Assembly: GCF_003751225.1 (NCBI RefSeq)
Contig: NZ_RJKE01000001.1
Span: 7,378,001 to 7,442,000, forward strand
Direction: 5' to 3'
DNA length: 64,000 bases
Origin: Actinocorallia herbida
GTDB taxonomy: Bacteria > Actinomycetota > Actinomycetes > Streptosporangiales > Streptosporangiaceae
A program made the translations under genes and the position numbers. The notes beneath the pieces were generated by a model. That model had not been told where the DNA came from and did not search any database. It worked only from the letters and a program-made list of their open reading frames with translations. This document shows positions 8,786-16,626 of the stretch, one piece after another. The first letter of the stretch is position 1. The number at the start of each line of letters is the position of its first letter.

Positions 8786-9881
8786 TTCCCGCAACGCGCG
8801 GCTGTTCCGCCTGGCCCTGTGGGCCGCCGCGGGCGCCGCCGCGGTCCTGATCCCCTTCTACCTCGACGGGTTCTGGCTCATGGCCGGGCTGTTCGCCATG
8901 TCGGCGGCGGTCGGCGCGATCGGCCTCAACCTCCTCACCGGCGCGACGGGCCAGCTGTCCATGGGACACGCGTTCTTCCTCGCGGTCGGCGCCTACACCT
9001 ACGTGTACCTGTCGTCGGAGTCCGACGACCACCTCGCCGGGCTCGGCCTGCCGACCGGCGTCGCCGCGATCGGCGCGATCCTCGCGGCGGGCCTGGCCGG
9101 GGGCCTGTTCAGCCCGATCTCCGCGCGGCTCAAGGGCGCCTACCTCGGCATCGCCACCTTCGCGCTGATCTTCCTCGGCCAGTACCTGATGCACGGCGCC
9201 GAGGCCGTCACCGGCGGGTACAACGGCCGGGCGGTCCCGCCGCTCACCCTGTTCGGGTTCTCCTTCGCCGACACCCCCGAGCTCATCGTCCTGGGCATCC
9301 CGTTCGGCGCCCTGGAACGGCTCTGGTACCTCGCCGTCCTCGTCCTGATCGCGGCGGCCTGGTTCGCCAAGGGCGTCCTGACGGGCAGGCCGGGCCTCGC
9401 CATGAACACCATCCGCGACCACGAGACCGCCGCGGGCGTCATGGGCGTCCCGGTGTCCCGGTACCGGGCGGGCGTGTTCGTCCTGTCGTCGATGTACGCG
9501 GGGCTCGCGGGGGTCCTGCTGGCCCTGGTCTTCCAGCGGACGGTCCCCGACTACTTCGGCATCGTCCTCGCCCTCGACTACCTGGCCATGATCGTCATCG
9601 GCGGTCTCGGGTCCGTCGGCGGCGCGGTGCTCGGCGCCTTCCTCGTCACGCTCCTCCCCCAACTGCTCACCCGGTACAGCGACTCGCTCCCGCTGGTCGC
9701 CCAGCCCGGCACGAGCGGCGGATTCTCCCCGGCCGAGGCCGCGCGGATCCTCTACGGGTCCGTCGTGGTCGCCGTCGTCCTGTTCCTGCCCGCGGGACTG
9801 CTGGGGCTCGCCCAGCGCGTCCGCCAGCGCCTCCCGGGCGGTCTCCCCCACCCCTCCACCCCCTCTAGGAGTGCTCCTTGA
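8778..9881 (+). CDS. livM: branched-chain amino-acid-type ABC transporter permease (LivM-like), 367 aa
   Basis: Second permease of the importer. Family marks are LNLLTGATGQLSMGHAFFLA near the start, RLKGAYLGIATFALIF, the EAA-like loop IRDHETAAGVMGVPVSRYRA and MIVIGGLGSVGGAVLGA near the end. The GTG start overlaps the end of livH by 8 bp. The stop overlaps the TTG start of the binding protein, so translation of the five genes is probably coupled. Confidence 0.9.
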   Translation: MSDSRNARLFRLALWAAAGAAAVLIPFYLDGFWLMAGLFAMSAAVGAIGLNLLTGATGQLSMGHAFFLAVGAYTYVYLSSESDDHLAGLGLPTGVAAIGAILAAGLAGGLFSPISARLKGAYLGIATFALIFLGQYLMHGAEAVTGGYNGRAVPPLTLFGFSFADTPELIVLGIPFGALERLWYLAVLVLIAAAWFAKGVLTGRPGLAMNTIRDHETAAGVMGVPVSRYRAGVFVLSSMYAGLAGVLLALVFQRTVPDYFGIVLALDYLAMIVIGGLGSVGGAVLGAFLVTLLPQLLTRYSDSLPLVAQPGTSGGFSPAEAARILYGSVVVAVVLFLPAGLLGLAQRVRQRLPGGLPHPSTPSRSAP

Positions 9882-11140
9882 GCAGGTTCCGTCTCCGTGC
9901 CGGCGTCGTGGGCGCCGTGATCCTCGCGCTCGCCGCGACCTCGTGCGCCAGTGACAAGGCGGTCGACGGCGAGGCGGCCGTCGGCGCCGACGGCGTCAAG
10001 CACGGCCCCGGCGTCACCGACGACACCATCACCGTCGGCATGATCACCGACCTGACCGGGCCGTACGCGCCCCTCGGCAAGAGCATCAGCCAGGCAGGCC
10101 GGCTCTACTTCGAGGAGGTCAACGCCGCCGGAGGCATCTGCGGCCGCAAGGTCGAACCGCTCGTGCGCGACATGTCCTACGACGTCCAGAAGACGGTGAG
10201 CGCCTACACCGAGCTCGAGCCGAAGGTCGCGGCGCTGCCGCAGTTCATCGGCTCGGCGACGGTCGCCTCGGTCCGCGACAAGCTCGAGGCGAGCGGTCCG
10301 CTGACCCTCGCGCTGGCCTGGGCGCCGAGCATCCTCGGCGCGCAGTCCATCCAGATGACGGGCACGACGTACGCGGTCGACGTCGTCAACGGCGTGGACT
10401 TCCTGGTCAAGGAGCGCGGCCTCAAGGCGGGCGACAAGATCGGCCACATCTACGTCGAGGGCGACTACGGCGACGACTCCCTGGCCGGGTCGAAGTACGC
10501 GGCCGAGAAGCTCGGCATGACGGTCGTCGAGCAGAAGGTCAAGGCGACCGACGCCGACATGAGCTCGCAGGTGTCGACGATGGAGGAGGCCGGCGTCAAG
10601 GCGGTCATCCTGTCGATCGCGCCGAAGCAGACCGCCTCCTTCGTGGGCGTCGCGGCCACCACGGGCCTCAAGGTCCCGATGCTGGGCAGCAACTCGGCGT
10701 TCGCGCCGCAGCTGCTGGCGACCCCGGCGGGCCCGGCCCTGCTCGGCGACTTCTACGTGCTCCAGGCGTCCAGCCCGCTCAGCGCGGACCTGCCGATCAT
10801 GAAGAAGATCATCGACGGCTACAAGGCGAAGTACCCGCAGGACGGCCTCGACAACGGCGTCATGGCCGGTTACACCGGCTCGATGGTCATCGGCGACGCG
10901 CTGAAGAAGGCCTGCGAGAACAAGGACCTCAGCCGCGCGGGCATCATCTCCGCGCACCGCTCCCAGAAGGCCTGGGACGGCGGATTCGGCTCCACCTACG
11001 ACTTCAGCGACCCGAGCCAGCCGCCGACCCGCAGCACGTTCATCCTCAAGCCCGACGCCGACGCGCTGGGCGGTCTGAAGATCCACAAGGACCGCTTCAC
11101 CGCCGATCTCGCCGCGTCCTACCCGGTCACCGCGAGCTGA
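9878..11140 (+). CDS. Liv-type substrate-binding lipoprotein, 420 aa
   Basis: This is the extracellular receptor of the importer. The signal peptide ends in a lipobox-like LAATSC (Cys 23), so it should be lipid-anchored. The mature domain shows the type I periplasmic-binding fold: ITVGMITDLTGPYAPLGKSI, the GGICGRKVEPLVRD segment and the later VMAGYTGSMVIGDALKKACE. The cysteines of GICG and KACE could form a disulphide. The TTG start (9878) has AGGAG 6 nt before it. Ligand-contact residues cannot be assigned to a substrate by reading. Confidence 0.88.
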   Translation: MSRFRLRAGVVGAVILALAATSCASDKAVDGEAAVGADGVKHGPGVTDDTITVGMITDLTGPYAPLGKSISQAGRLYFEEVNAAGGICGRKVEPLVRDMSYDVQKTVSAYTELEPKVAALPQFIGSATVASVRDKLEASGPLTLALAWAPSILGAQSIQMTGTTYAVDVVNGVDFLVKERGLKAGDKIGHIYVEGDYGDDSLAGSKYAAEKLGMTVVEQKVKATDADMSSQVSTMEEAGVKAVILSIAPKQTASFVGVAATTGLKVPMLGSNSAFAPQLLATPAGPALLGDFYVLQASSPLSADLPIMKKIIDGYKAKYPQDGLDNGVMAGYTGSMVIGDALKKACENKDLSRAGIISAHRSQKAWDGGFGSTYDFSDPSQPPTRSTFILKPDADALGGLKIHKDRFTADLAASYPVTAS

Positions 11141-11155
11141 TCTCACCCGCTACGA

Positions 11156-11179
11156 GGCCGGTCCCCTGGGGGGCCGGCC
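11156..11179 (+). terminator. hairpin after the liv operon
   Basis: GGCCGGTCCCC and the facing GGGG-CCGGCC form a strong GC stem 15 nt after the binding-protein stop. There is no U-run, as is common for actinobacterial terminators. Confidence 0.5.
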
Positions 11180-11249
11180 TTCGGCGTAGAACGGAACGGG
11201 AGGGGAAGGGGAGGAATGGGAGGTTTGTCCACTTTCTAGGGGGCAGGCG

Positions 11250-12596
11250 ATGGTGGCGATCCGGGCACGGGAGCGCACACGGGCCGACGGGGTGGCCCGG
11301 GTGTCGCCCACCGACGCGGCGCTGATCTGCGGGACCGTGCTGGTACCGCTGGTCGCCCGCGGTCTGCTCGCGCGGTGGCCGCTCATGGTGGACCTCGGGG
11401 ATCTGGTGGACGCCGACCGGGTGTCGGTGCGGGTTCTGCGGCGTATGCGGGCCAAATACGGCAGGGGCCGGGTGCTGCTGCTGCGGCTGCCGAAGCGGCG
11501 GCTCGCGCTCGTCCTGGACGCCGAAGGGGTGCGACGGGTCCTGGAAGGCGAGCCTGAGCCTTTCACCGTCGCCAACCTGGAGAAGCGGCACGCCGTAGGG
11601 AGGTTCCAGCCCAAGGGGGTGCTCGTCTCGTCCGGGCCTGAGCGCAGGGCCCGCCGCCTGTTCAACGAAGAGGTGCTCGACACCGGCCGGGGGCTGCCCC
11701 GGCAGGCCGAGACGTTCGCACGCGTCGCCCGCGAGGAGGCCGCGGTCCTGCTGGAGTTCGCCAAGGAGCGCGGCGAACTGCGCTGGGACGAGATGCGCGT
11801 GTCCTGGGCGCGGGTGCTGCGCCGGATCGTCCTCGGGGACAAGGCACGCGACGACCACGCCGTCACCGACACCCTGTTCAGGCTGCGCCGAGAAGCCAAC
11901 TGGGGATACGCGCCGCGCAGCGAGCGCACGTACAAGGAGTTCAGGGGAAGGCTCGAAGCGCACCTGCGCCGGGCGGACGAAGGCAGCCTCGCCGCCGTGG
12001 TCGCGCGCACCCCGTACGGCCCGGAGACCGCGCCCTACGACCAGGTGCCCCAGTGGCTGTTCGCCTTCGACTCCGCCGGACTCGTCCTGTTCCGCGCGCT
12101 CGCGCTGCTCGCCTCGCACCCCGTGCACGAGGCCCGCGCGCGCACGGCGATCGAACAGGACCCGGTCGCCCTCGGGTATGTGCGGGCGTGCGTCCTTGAG
12201 TCGGTGCGGCTGTGGCCGACCACCCCGGCGATCCTCCGCGACGCCACCCGGGACGTCGCCTGGGGCGGGGACGTCCTCCCGGGAGGGACCGGCGTGCTCA
12301 TCCCCGCGGTGTTCACCCAGCGCGACTCCGAGGCCCTGCCCTACGCCGACGCCTTCACGCCCGACGTGTGGCTCGACGGGACGGCCGGGGCCGACTGGTC
12401 GGTGGTCCCGTTCAGCGGCGGTCCCGCGGCCTGTCCGGGCCAGGACGTGGTCATGCTCGCCTCCACCGTCTTCCTCGCCTCCCTGCTCGCGGGCGGCGTG
12501 TTCCGGCAGACCGGAGGTCGAAGGCCGACGCCCGAACTGCCGCTGCCCGGAAGCCTCAGCCCGTACCGGCTGAGATTCTCCGTCGGCGGGCCCTGA
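11250..12596 (+). CDS. cytochrome P450 with non-canonical haem-ligand motif, 448 aa
   Basis: P450 landmarks are present in order: an I-helix stretch FAFDSAG (about residues 269-275), the K-helix ExxR as ESVRLWPTTP, the PYADAFTPDVWLDG meander region, and the haem-ligand loop FSGGPAACPG with the cysteine that binds iron. The loop has alanine where most P450s have Arg or His two residues before the Cys. A hydrophobic N-terminal segment (about 18-40) may touch the membrane. AGGGGGC precedes the ATG. It is followed after 14 bp by a DUF6328 membrane protein and is probably co-transcribed with it. The substrate is unknown; no ferredoxin gene is adjacent. Confidence 0.85.
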   Translation: MVAIRARERTRADGVARVSPTDAALICGTVLVPLVARGLLARWPLMVDLGDLVDADRVSVRVLRRMRAKYGRGRVLLLRLPKRRLALVLDAEGVRRVLEGEPEPFTVANLEKRHAVGRFQPKGVLVSSGPERRARRLFNEEVLDTGRGLPRQAETFARVAREEAAVLLEFAKERGELRWDEMRVSWARVLRRIVLGDKARDDHAVTDTLFRLRREANWGYAPRSERTYKEFRGRLEAHLRRADEGSLAAVVARTPYGPETAPYDQVPQWLFAFDSAGLVLFRALALLASHPVHEARARTAIEQDPVALGYVRACVLESVRLWPTTPAILRDATRDVAWGGDVLPGGTGVLIPAVFTQRDSEALPYADAFTPDVWLDGTAGADWSVVPFSGGPAACPGQDVVMLASTVFLASLLAGGVFRQTGGRRPTPELPLPGSLSPYRLRFSVGGP

Positions 12597-12610
12597 GGAG
12601 GCGTCCGCCG

Positions 12611-13153
12611 GTGCCCGCGACCGCACGACCCGCGCCCCGTGACGGAGACGACCGCCACGAGACCGAGAGCGCGCGCCTGGACCGCAACTACGAGGAACTG
12701 CTCCAGGAGCTGCGGGTGGCGCAGACCGGAGTGCAGATCCTCTTCGCGTTCCTGCTCACGCTGCCCTTCCAGTACGGCTTCACCAAGACGTCCGGGCTGG
12801 ACCGTACGGTCTTCATCCTCACGCTGCTCTGCGCGACGGTCGCCACGGCCCTGCTGATAGCGCCCGTGGGCTTCCACCGCAGGGTCTTCCGCCAGGGCCG
12901 TAAGGGCGATCTCGTCCACGCGGCCTCGTCTTTCGCGCTCGCCGGACTCGCCGCCCTCGCCTTGGCGATGTCCGGCGCCCTGTTCGTCGTCACCGACGTC
13001 GTCCTCGGCCTCGGCTGGGCCGCGGGCCTGGCCGCCGCCGCCTTCGCCGTGCTGATCTTCTTCTGGTACTTCGCCCCGGTCTTCTGGGGTCGCCGGCGCG
13101 CGCGGACGGGGCCGGGCGATCAGTCCTCCGCGGACGGCGGCCGCGGAGGGTAG
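12611..13153 (+). CDS. DUF6328 family membrane protein, 180 aa
   Basis: The segment ETESARLDRNYEELLQELRV followed by AQTGVQILFAFLLTLPF is characteristic of the actinobacterial DUF6328 family. Four transmembrane helices lie at about residues 40-60, 67-87, 105-130 and 135-160. The function of the family is not known. The GTG start has AGGAGG 9 nt upstream, and that ribosome site overlaps the end of the P450 gene, so the two are likely translated from one mRNA. Confidence 0.8.
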   Translation: MPATARPAPRDGDDRHETESARLDRNYEELLQELRVAQTGVQILFAFLLTLPFQYGFTKTSGLDRTVFILTLLCATVATALLIAPVGFHRRVFRQGRKGDLVHAASSFALAGLAALALAMSGALFVVTDVVLGLGWAAGLAAAAFAVLIFFWYFAPVFWGRRRARTGPGDQSSADGGRGG

Positions 13154-13353
13154 CGGCGCGGCCTCTCCTTGCGCTCGTCGAGCGGCGGCTGCGGCGAAGA
13201 CGTCGTCTCCGCGACGCGTTCGGCGTCCGCCTGGTCCAGTTCCTCCGGCGGGACTCCCTGGGCGAGGCCGCGCGCGACGCGGCGGGCGGCCTTCTCGGAT
13301 TCCTGCTCGGGCTCCGGTTCCGGCGGCGGCTCCGGTTCGACCTTGGTCCCCAT
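13120..13353 (-). CDS. small acidic, proline-rich hypothetical protein, 77 aa
   Basis: The ATG is preceded by an excellent ribosome site (GGAGGGGGAAG). The N-terminus is a Pro/Glu run (VEPEPPPEPEPEQESEKAARR), followed by a short helix-prone segment and a Pro/Arg-rich tail. It has no membrane segment and is probably disordered. The 3' end overlaps the convergent DUF6328 gene by 34 bp. I do not recognise a family. Confidence 0.6.
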   Translation of the reverse strand: MGTKVEPEPPPEPEPEQESEKAARRVARGLAQGVPPEELDQADAERVAETTSSPQPPLDERKERPRRYPPRPPSAED

Positions 13354-13502
13354 GTCTTCCCCCTCCGCGCGCCGGATCGTCCGGCGCGCCCCTCATTACC
13401 GACCTTCCCCATCGGAAGCCACCGAACATCTGCAGATCACCCCTATCGCCGGCACTTCTCGGGGTAGGGCCTTGACGGAAGCAGACGACAGAAGGAGGCG
13501 GC

Positions 13503-13838
13503 ATGCCCCGTCAGGACTGGAGCGACAAGCGGGAACGGCAGTACGAGCACATCAAGGAGTCCGAGCGGAAGCAGGGACGCGGCGAGCGGCGCGCCGAGGA
13601 GATCGCGGCCCGCACGGTGAACAAGAACCGCGCCCAGGCGGGCGAGGCCAAGACGTCGAGCAGGCTGTCCCGCGAGGACACCTCGCCGCAGAAGCGCGGC
13701 GGGCAGCGCTCTGGGACGAACCGGGAGAAGGGCCGCACCAAGGACCAGCTCTACGCCGAGGCCAAGAAGAAGGGCGTCGAGGGCAGGTCGAAAATGACCA
13801 AGGCCGAGCTCAAGAAGGCGCTCGGCGCCTCGGATTAG
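13503..13838 (+). CDS. small basic 'plasmid stabilization protein'-type protein, 111 aa
   Basis: The opening MPRQDWSDKRERQYEHIKES and the segment EEIAARTVNKNRAQ match a widespread bacterial family often annotated as plasmid stabilization protein, though no toxin-antitoxin role is established that I know of. The C-terminus (KKGVEGRSKMTKAELKKAL) looks like a short SAP or Rho-N-like nucleic-acid-binding helix pair. The protein is highly charged and likely soluble. AAGGAGG precedes the ATG. Confidence 0.75.
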   Translation: MPRQDWSDKRERQYEHIKESERKQGRGERRAEEIAARTVNKNRAQAGEAKTSSRLSREDTSPQKRGGQRSGTNREKGRTKDQLYAEAKKKGVEGRSKMTKAELKKALGASD

Positions 13839-14024
13839 CGCCCAGGCCAGAAGTTCCCGGCGCGTGGACAAAAGGGTGCCAAATCAGTGGCCTCGCGGGT
13901 TCACGGTGGGGAAAGGTCTCGTCCGGCTGTCCAGGTTTGGTGGCTGATCTCCCCTGACTTGAAAGATCTCCTGGTTCAGTCGAATCCGTCAGGCAGCACA
14001 GCAGCCACAACGAAGGGGACGTCC

Positions 14025-14852
14025 ATGGGCTTCGTGACGATGCGCGATGGAGCCGAGATCTTCTACAACGACTGGGGCACCGGCCAGCCCGTCGTGTTCA
14101 TCCATGGCTGGCCGCTCAACGGCGACGCCTGGCAGGACCAGATGAAGGTGGTGGCCGAGAACGGATTCCGCGGCATCGCGCACGACCGGCGCGGCCACGG
14201 CAGATCCACCCAGACGTGGAAGGGCTACGACTTCGACACCTTCGCCGACGACCTGGCCCAGCTCATCGAGGCCCTGGACCTCCGCGACGTCGTCCTCGTC
14301 GCGCACTCCATGGGCGGCGGCGAGCTCGCCCGCTACATCGGCCGCCACGGCACGGGACGCGTCGGCAAGGCGGTCCTGCTGTCGGCGATCCCGCCGCTGA
14401 TGCTGCAGAGCTCCGACAACCCCGAGGGCGTCCCGAACAAGGTGTTCGACGACATCAAGCGCGGCATCCTCGAAGAGCGCTCGCAGTTCTGGAAGGACAC
14501 GTCCGAAGGCTTCTTCAGCGCCAACCGCCCGCACAACCGGGTGACGCAAGGCAACCGGGACGCCTTCTGGTACATGGCGATGCAGGAGAGCATCAAGGCC
14601 GGCGTCGACTGCGTCACCGCCTTCGCCGAGACGGACTTCACCGAGGACCTGAAGAAGTTCGACATCCCGACGCTCATCGTGCACGGCGACGACGACCAGG
14701 TCGTCCCGATCGACGCGACCGCCCGCAAGTCGGCGAAGCTCATCCCGAACGCCGAGCTCAAGGTCTACCCGGGCGGCTCCCACGGCATCGCCCTGGTCCC
14801 CGGTGACAAGGAGAAGTTCAACCAGGACCTCCTGGACTTCCTGCGCGGCTGA
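14025..14852 (+). CDS. alpha/beta hydrolase, non-haem chloroperoxidase-like, 275 aa
   Basis: A cofactor-free haloperoxidase/esterase-type alpha/beta hydrolase. The oxyanion segment is VFIHGWPLNGDAW, the nucleophile elbow AHSMGGGE carries Ser 95, the acid is the Asp in HGDDDQVVP and the base is the His in GGSHGI. The stretch HDRRGHGRS is typical of the family. Such enzymes hydrolyse esters and can form peracids; the physiological substrate is usually unknown. No signal peptide, so cytoplasmic. Monocistronic, with GAAGGGGAC before the ATG and a hairpin after the stop. Confidence 0.88.
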   Translation: MGFVTMRDGAEIFYNDWGTGQPVVFIHGWPLNGDAWQDQMKVVAENGFRGIAHDRRGHGRSTQTWKGYDFDTFADDLAQLIEALDLRDVVLVAHSMGGGELARYIGRHGTGRVGKAVLLSAIPPLMLQSSDNPEGVPNKVFDDIKRGILEERSQFWKDTSEGFFSANRPHNRVTQGNRDAFWYMAMQESIKAGVDCVTAFAETDFTEDLKKFDIPTLIVHGDDDQVVPIDATARKSAKLIPNAELKVYPGGSHGIALVPGDKEKFNQDLLDFLRG

Positions 14853-14858
14853 ACCCGC

Positions 14859-14897
14859 GGCGACGAGGCGGGGCTCTCTCCGGGCCCCGTCTTCGCC
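14859..14897 (+). terminator. hairpin after the hydrolase gene
   Basis: An inner CGGGGC/GCCCCG stem and an outer GGCGA/TCGCC stem, separated by a small internal loop, form 7 nt after the stop codon. There is no U-run. Confidence 0.5.
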
Positions 14898-15093
14898 TTG
14901 CCGGAGGCGCCCGGGCAGGCCCGCCCCGCCCGCCGGAGGCCGAGCGCCGCGAGGTCCACCGCGCCGGCCATGGCCCGCTCCCCGCCTCGTCGAGGGCGGC
15001 CGCAGGACTCCGCTTCCCCTTGAGGCGGCGCAGGACCGGTAGCGGACAGCGGAGGCCCTGTCGGGGTGCCGGGGGCGACGGTACAACGACGGG

Positions 15094-16233
15094 ATGAGGA
15101 TCTTCCGGAGGGCCACCGCCCTGTTCGTCACGGCAGGGCTGGTCTCGGCGGGGTTCACGGCGCCGGCACGGGCCGAGGAGCGGCGGACGGGGCCGGGGGC
15201 GGTCGTGGCCGCCGAGCGGCTGAAAAGGGAGCTGTGGCTGCCGGAGGCGGGGGCGGCCAAGCGGTTCCGGTACTGGACCCGGGACTCCCGCGGCCGGGCC
15301 GCGGTGAGCAGCGGAATGCTGCACCTGCCCAAGGGCGAGGCGCCCGAGGGCGGGTGGCCCGTCGTCGCCTGGGCGCACGGCACGGTAGGGATCGGCGACG
15401 GCTGCGCGCCCTCACGGACGGGCTTCTCCGAGCGGGACGTGCGCTACCTGTCGCGCTGGCTCGGCGAGGGCTACGCGATCGTCGCGACGGACTACGCCGG
15501 GCTCGGCACCAAGGGCGTCGCGGCCTACGTCGACGGGCCGAGCGAGGCCGAGAACGTCGCGGACTCCGTCCGGGCCGCCCGCGCGATCGTCCCGTCGCTC
15601 GCCCGCAAGTGGGTGGTGGTCGGCCAGTCCCAGGGCGGGCACGCGGCGATGTTCACGCTGCACGCGGCGGCCGGGCACGCCCCCGAACTCGACTTCCGGG
15701 GCGGGGTCGCCACCGGCGTCTCGGCCAACCTGGAGAACCTCGTCCCGCTCGCCGGACCGTACCTCCCGGACCTCCCCCTGCACGGCCTGACGACCTACTT
15801 CTCCTACGTGATGGCCGCGCTGCGCGCGAACCGGCCCGACCTGGAGATCGACAGGTTCCTCACCCCGCGCGGCAAGGCCGTCATGGCCGACGCCCTGCGC
15901 CTGTGCTACCCGGAGCTGTCGGCCGAGATCAAGGCCGATGGGATCGGCATCGGCGACATCCTCTCCCGCCGGCTCGTCGACAGGCGCCTCATCCAGGCCC
16001 TCCGGGAATCCCTGGCCATCCCCGTGAAGGGCTACCCGCGGCCCTTCTACGTCGCCCACGGGGCGCGCGACACCGACGTCCCGGCGCTGCTGGTGCTGAA
16101 GCTCGCCGCGGACCTGCGCCGGAACGGCGCCCCGGTGACCTTCAAGCTCTACCCGGGCGCCGACCACAGCGGGAACATGTTCGCCTCGCTGCCGGACACG
16201 CTGCCGTTCGTCCGCGGCCTGCTGCGGGGCTGA
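15094..16233 (+). CDS. secreted lipase/esterase of the secretory-lipase type, 379 aa
   Basis: A Sec signal peptide (MRIFRRATALFVTAGLVSAG... ending APARA) precedes an alpha/beta hydrolase. The family pattern is VVAWAHGTVGIGDGCAPS, then DYAGLGTKG, the nucleophile elbow VVGQSQGGHAA, an acidic site in HGARDTDVPA and the histidine in GADHSGN. This matches bacterial members of the secretory-lipase (LIP) family, which cleave acylglycerols or other esters outside the cell. ATG 15094 begins directly at the basic signal-peptide n-region. Confidence 0.85.
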   Translation: MRIFRRATALFVTAGLVSAGFTAPARAEERRTGPGAVVAAERLKRELWLPEAGAAKRFRYWTRDSRGRAAVSSGMLHLPKGEAPEGGWPVVAWAHGTVGIGDGCAPSRTGFSERDVRYLSRWLGEGYAIVATDYAGLGTKGVAAYVDGPSEAENVADSVRAARAIVPSLARKWVVVGQSQGGHAAMFTLHAAAGHAPELDFRGGVATGVSANLENLVPLAGPYLPDLPLHGLTTYFSYVMAALRANRPDLEIDRFLTPRGKAVMADALRLCYPELSAEIKADGIGIGDILSRRLVDRRLIQALRESLAIPVKGYPRPFYVAHGARDTDVPALLVLKLAADLRRNGAPVTFKLYPGADHSGNMFASLPDTLPFVRGLLRG

Positions 16234-16237
16234 GGCG

Positions 16238-16408
16238 TCAGCGGGAGGCCTCGTACCAGCGGTAGGGGATGCTCCAATCCCAGTTCTCGGCCTCCAGCTG
16301 GTCTTCCGCGATCCAGTAGGGGTCGAGGTACCCGGCGTAGGCGTGGCCCATGGCGCGCAGCCAGGAGGCGGCGAGGGCGCCGAGGAAGGCGAGCGAGGTG
16401 CTGAACAT
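16238..16408 (-). CDS. small membrane-associated hypothetical protein, 56 aa
   Basis: An N-terminal hydrophobic helix (MFSTSLAFLGALAASWLRAM) is followed by an aromatic, acidic tail (DPYWIAEDQLEAENWDWSIP) that would face one side of the membrane. GGAG lies 6 nt before the ATG. It is convergent with the lipase gene, with four bases between the stops. I do not recognise a family. Confidence 0.55.
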   Translation of the reverse strand: MFSTSLAFLGALAASWLRAMGHAYAGYLDPYWIAEDQLEAENWDWSIPYRWYEASR

Positions 16409-16612
16409 GTGCGCTCCGCGGGGGGGTCGGGGAGATCGGCCGGTGTTCAGGGGTCCCGAAACAGCCAGATTTATCCGACTATCTCGGGACACCAGTGTTG
16501 ATGATCTGAGCCCCGGCTTCAATGGACATTCGCACAACACCCGCGCCCGCTCCCCCTCCACGGCGCGACCGCCGCCCGAGGGCCTGACCTGCTGACTCTC
16601 CGCGGGGGCCGA

Positions 16613-16618
16613 TAGACT
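16613..16618 (+). promoter_or_regulatory. -10-like box for purB
   Basis: TAGACT lies 8 nt before the GTG start of purB, so transcription would begin at or just before the start codon. No Shine-Dalgarno sequence is present, which supports a leaderless mRNA. The -35 is not clear. Confidence 0.4.
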
Positions 16619-16626
16619 CGGCGAAC

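Noticed and set aside
13839-14024. tRNA gene in the gap before the haloperoxidase-like gene
   Set aside because: A GGTTCAGTCGAATCC stretch looks faintly like a T-arm, but no cloverleaf can be drawn around it.
11250-16233. Secondary-metabolite cluster (P450, hydrolase, lipase)
   Set aside because: No polyketide synthase, peptide synthetase, terpene synthase, RiPP precursor or tailoring set is present, and the genes have separate promoters and terminators.
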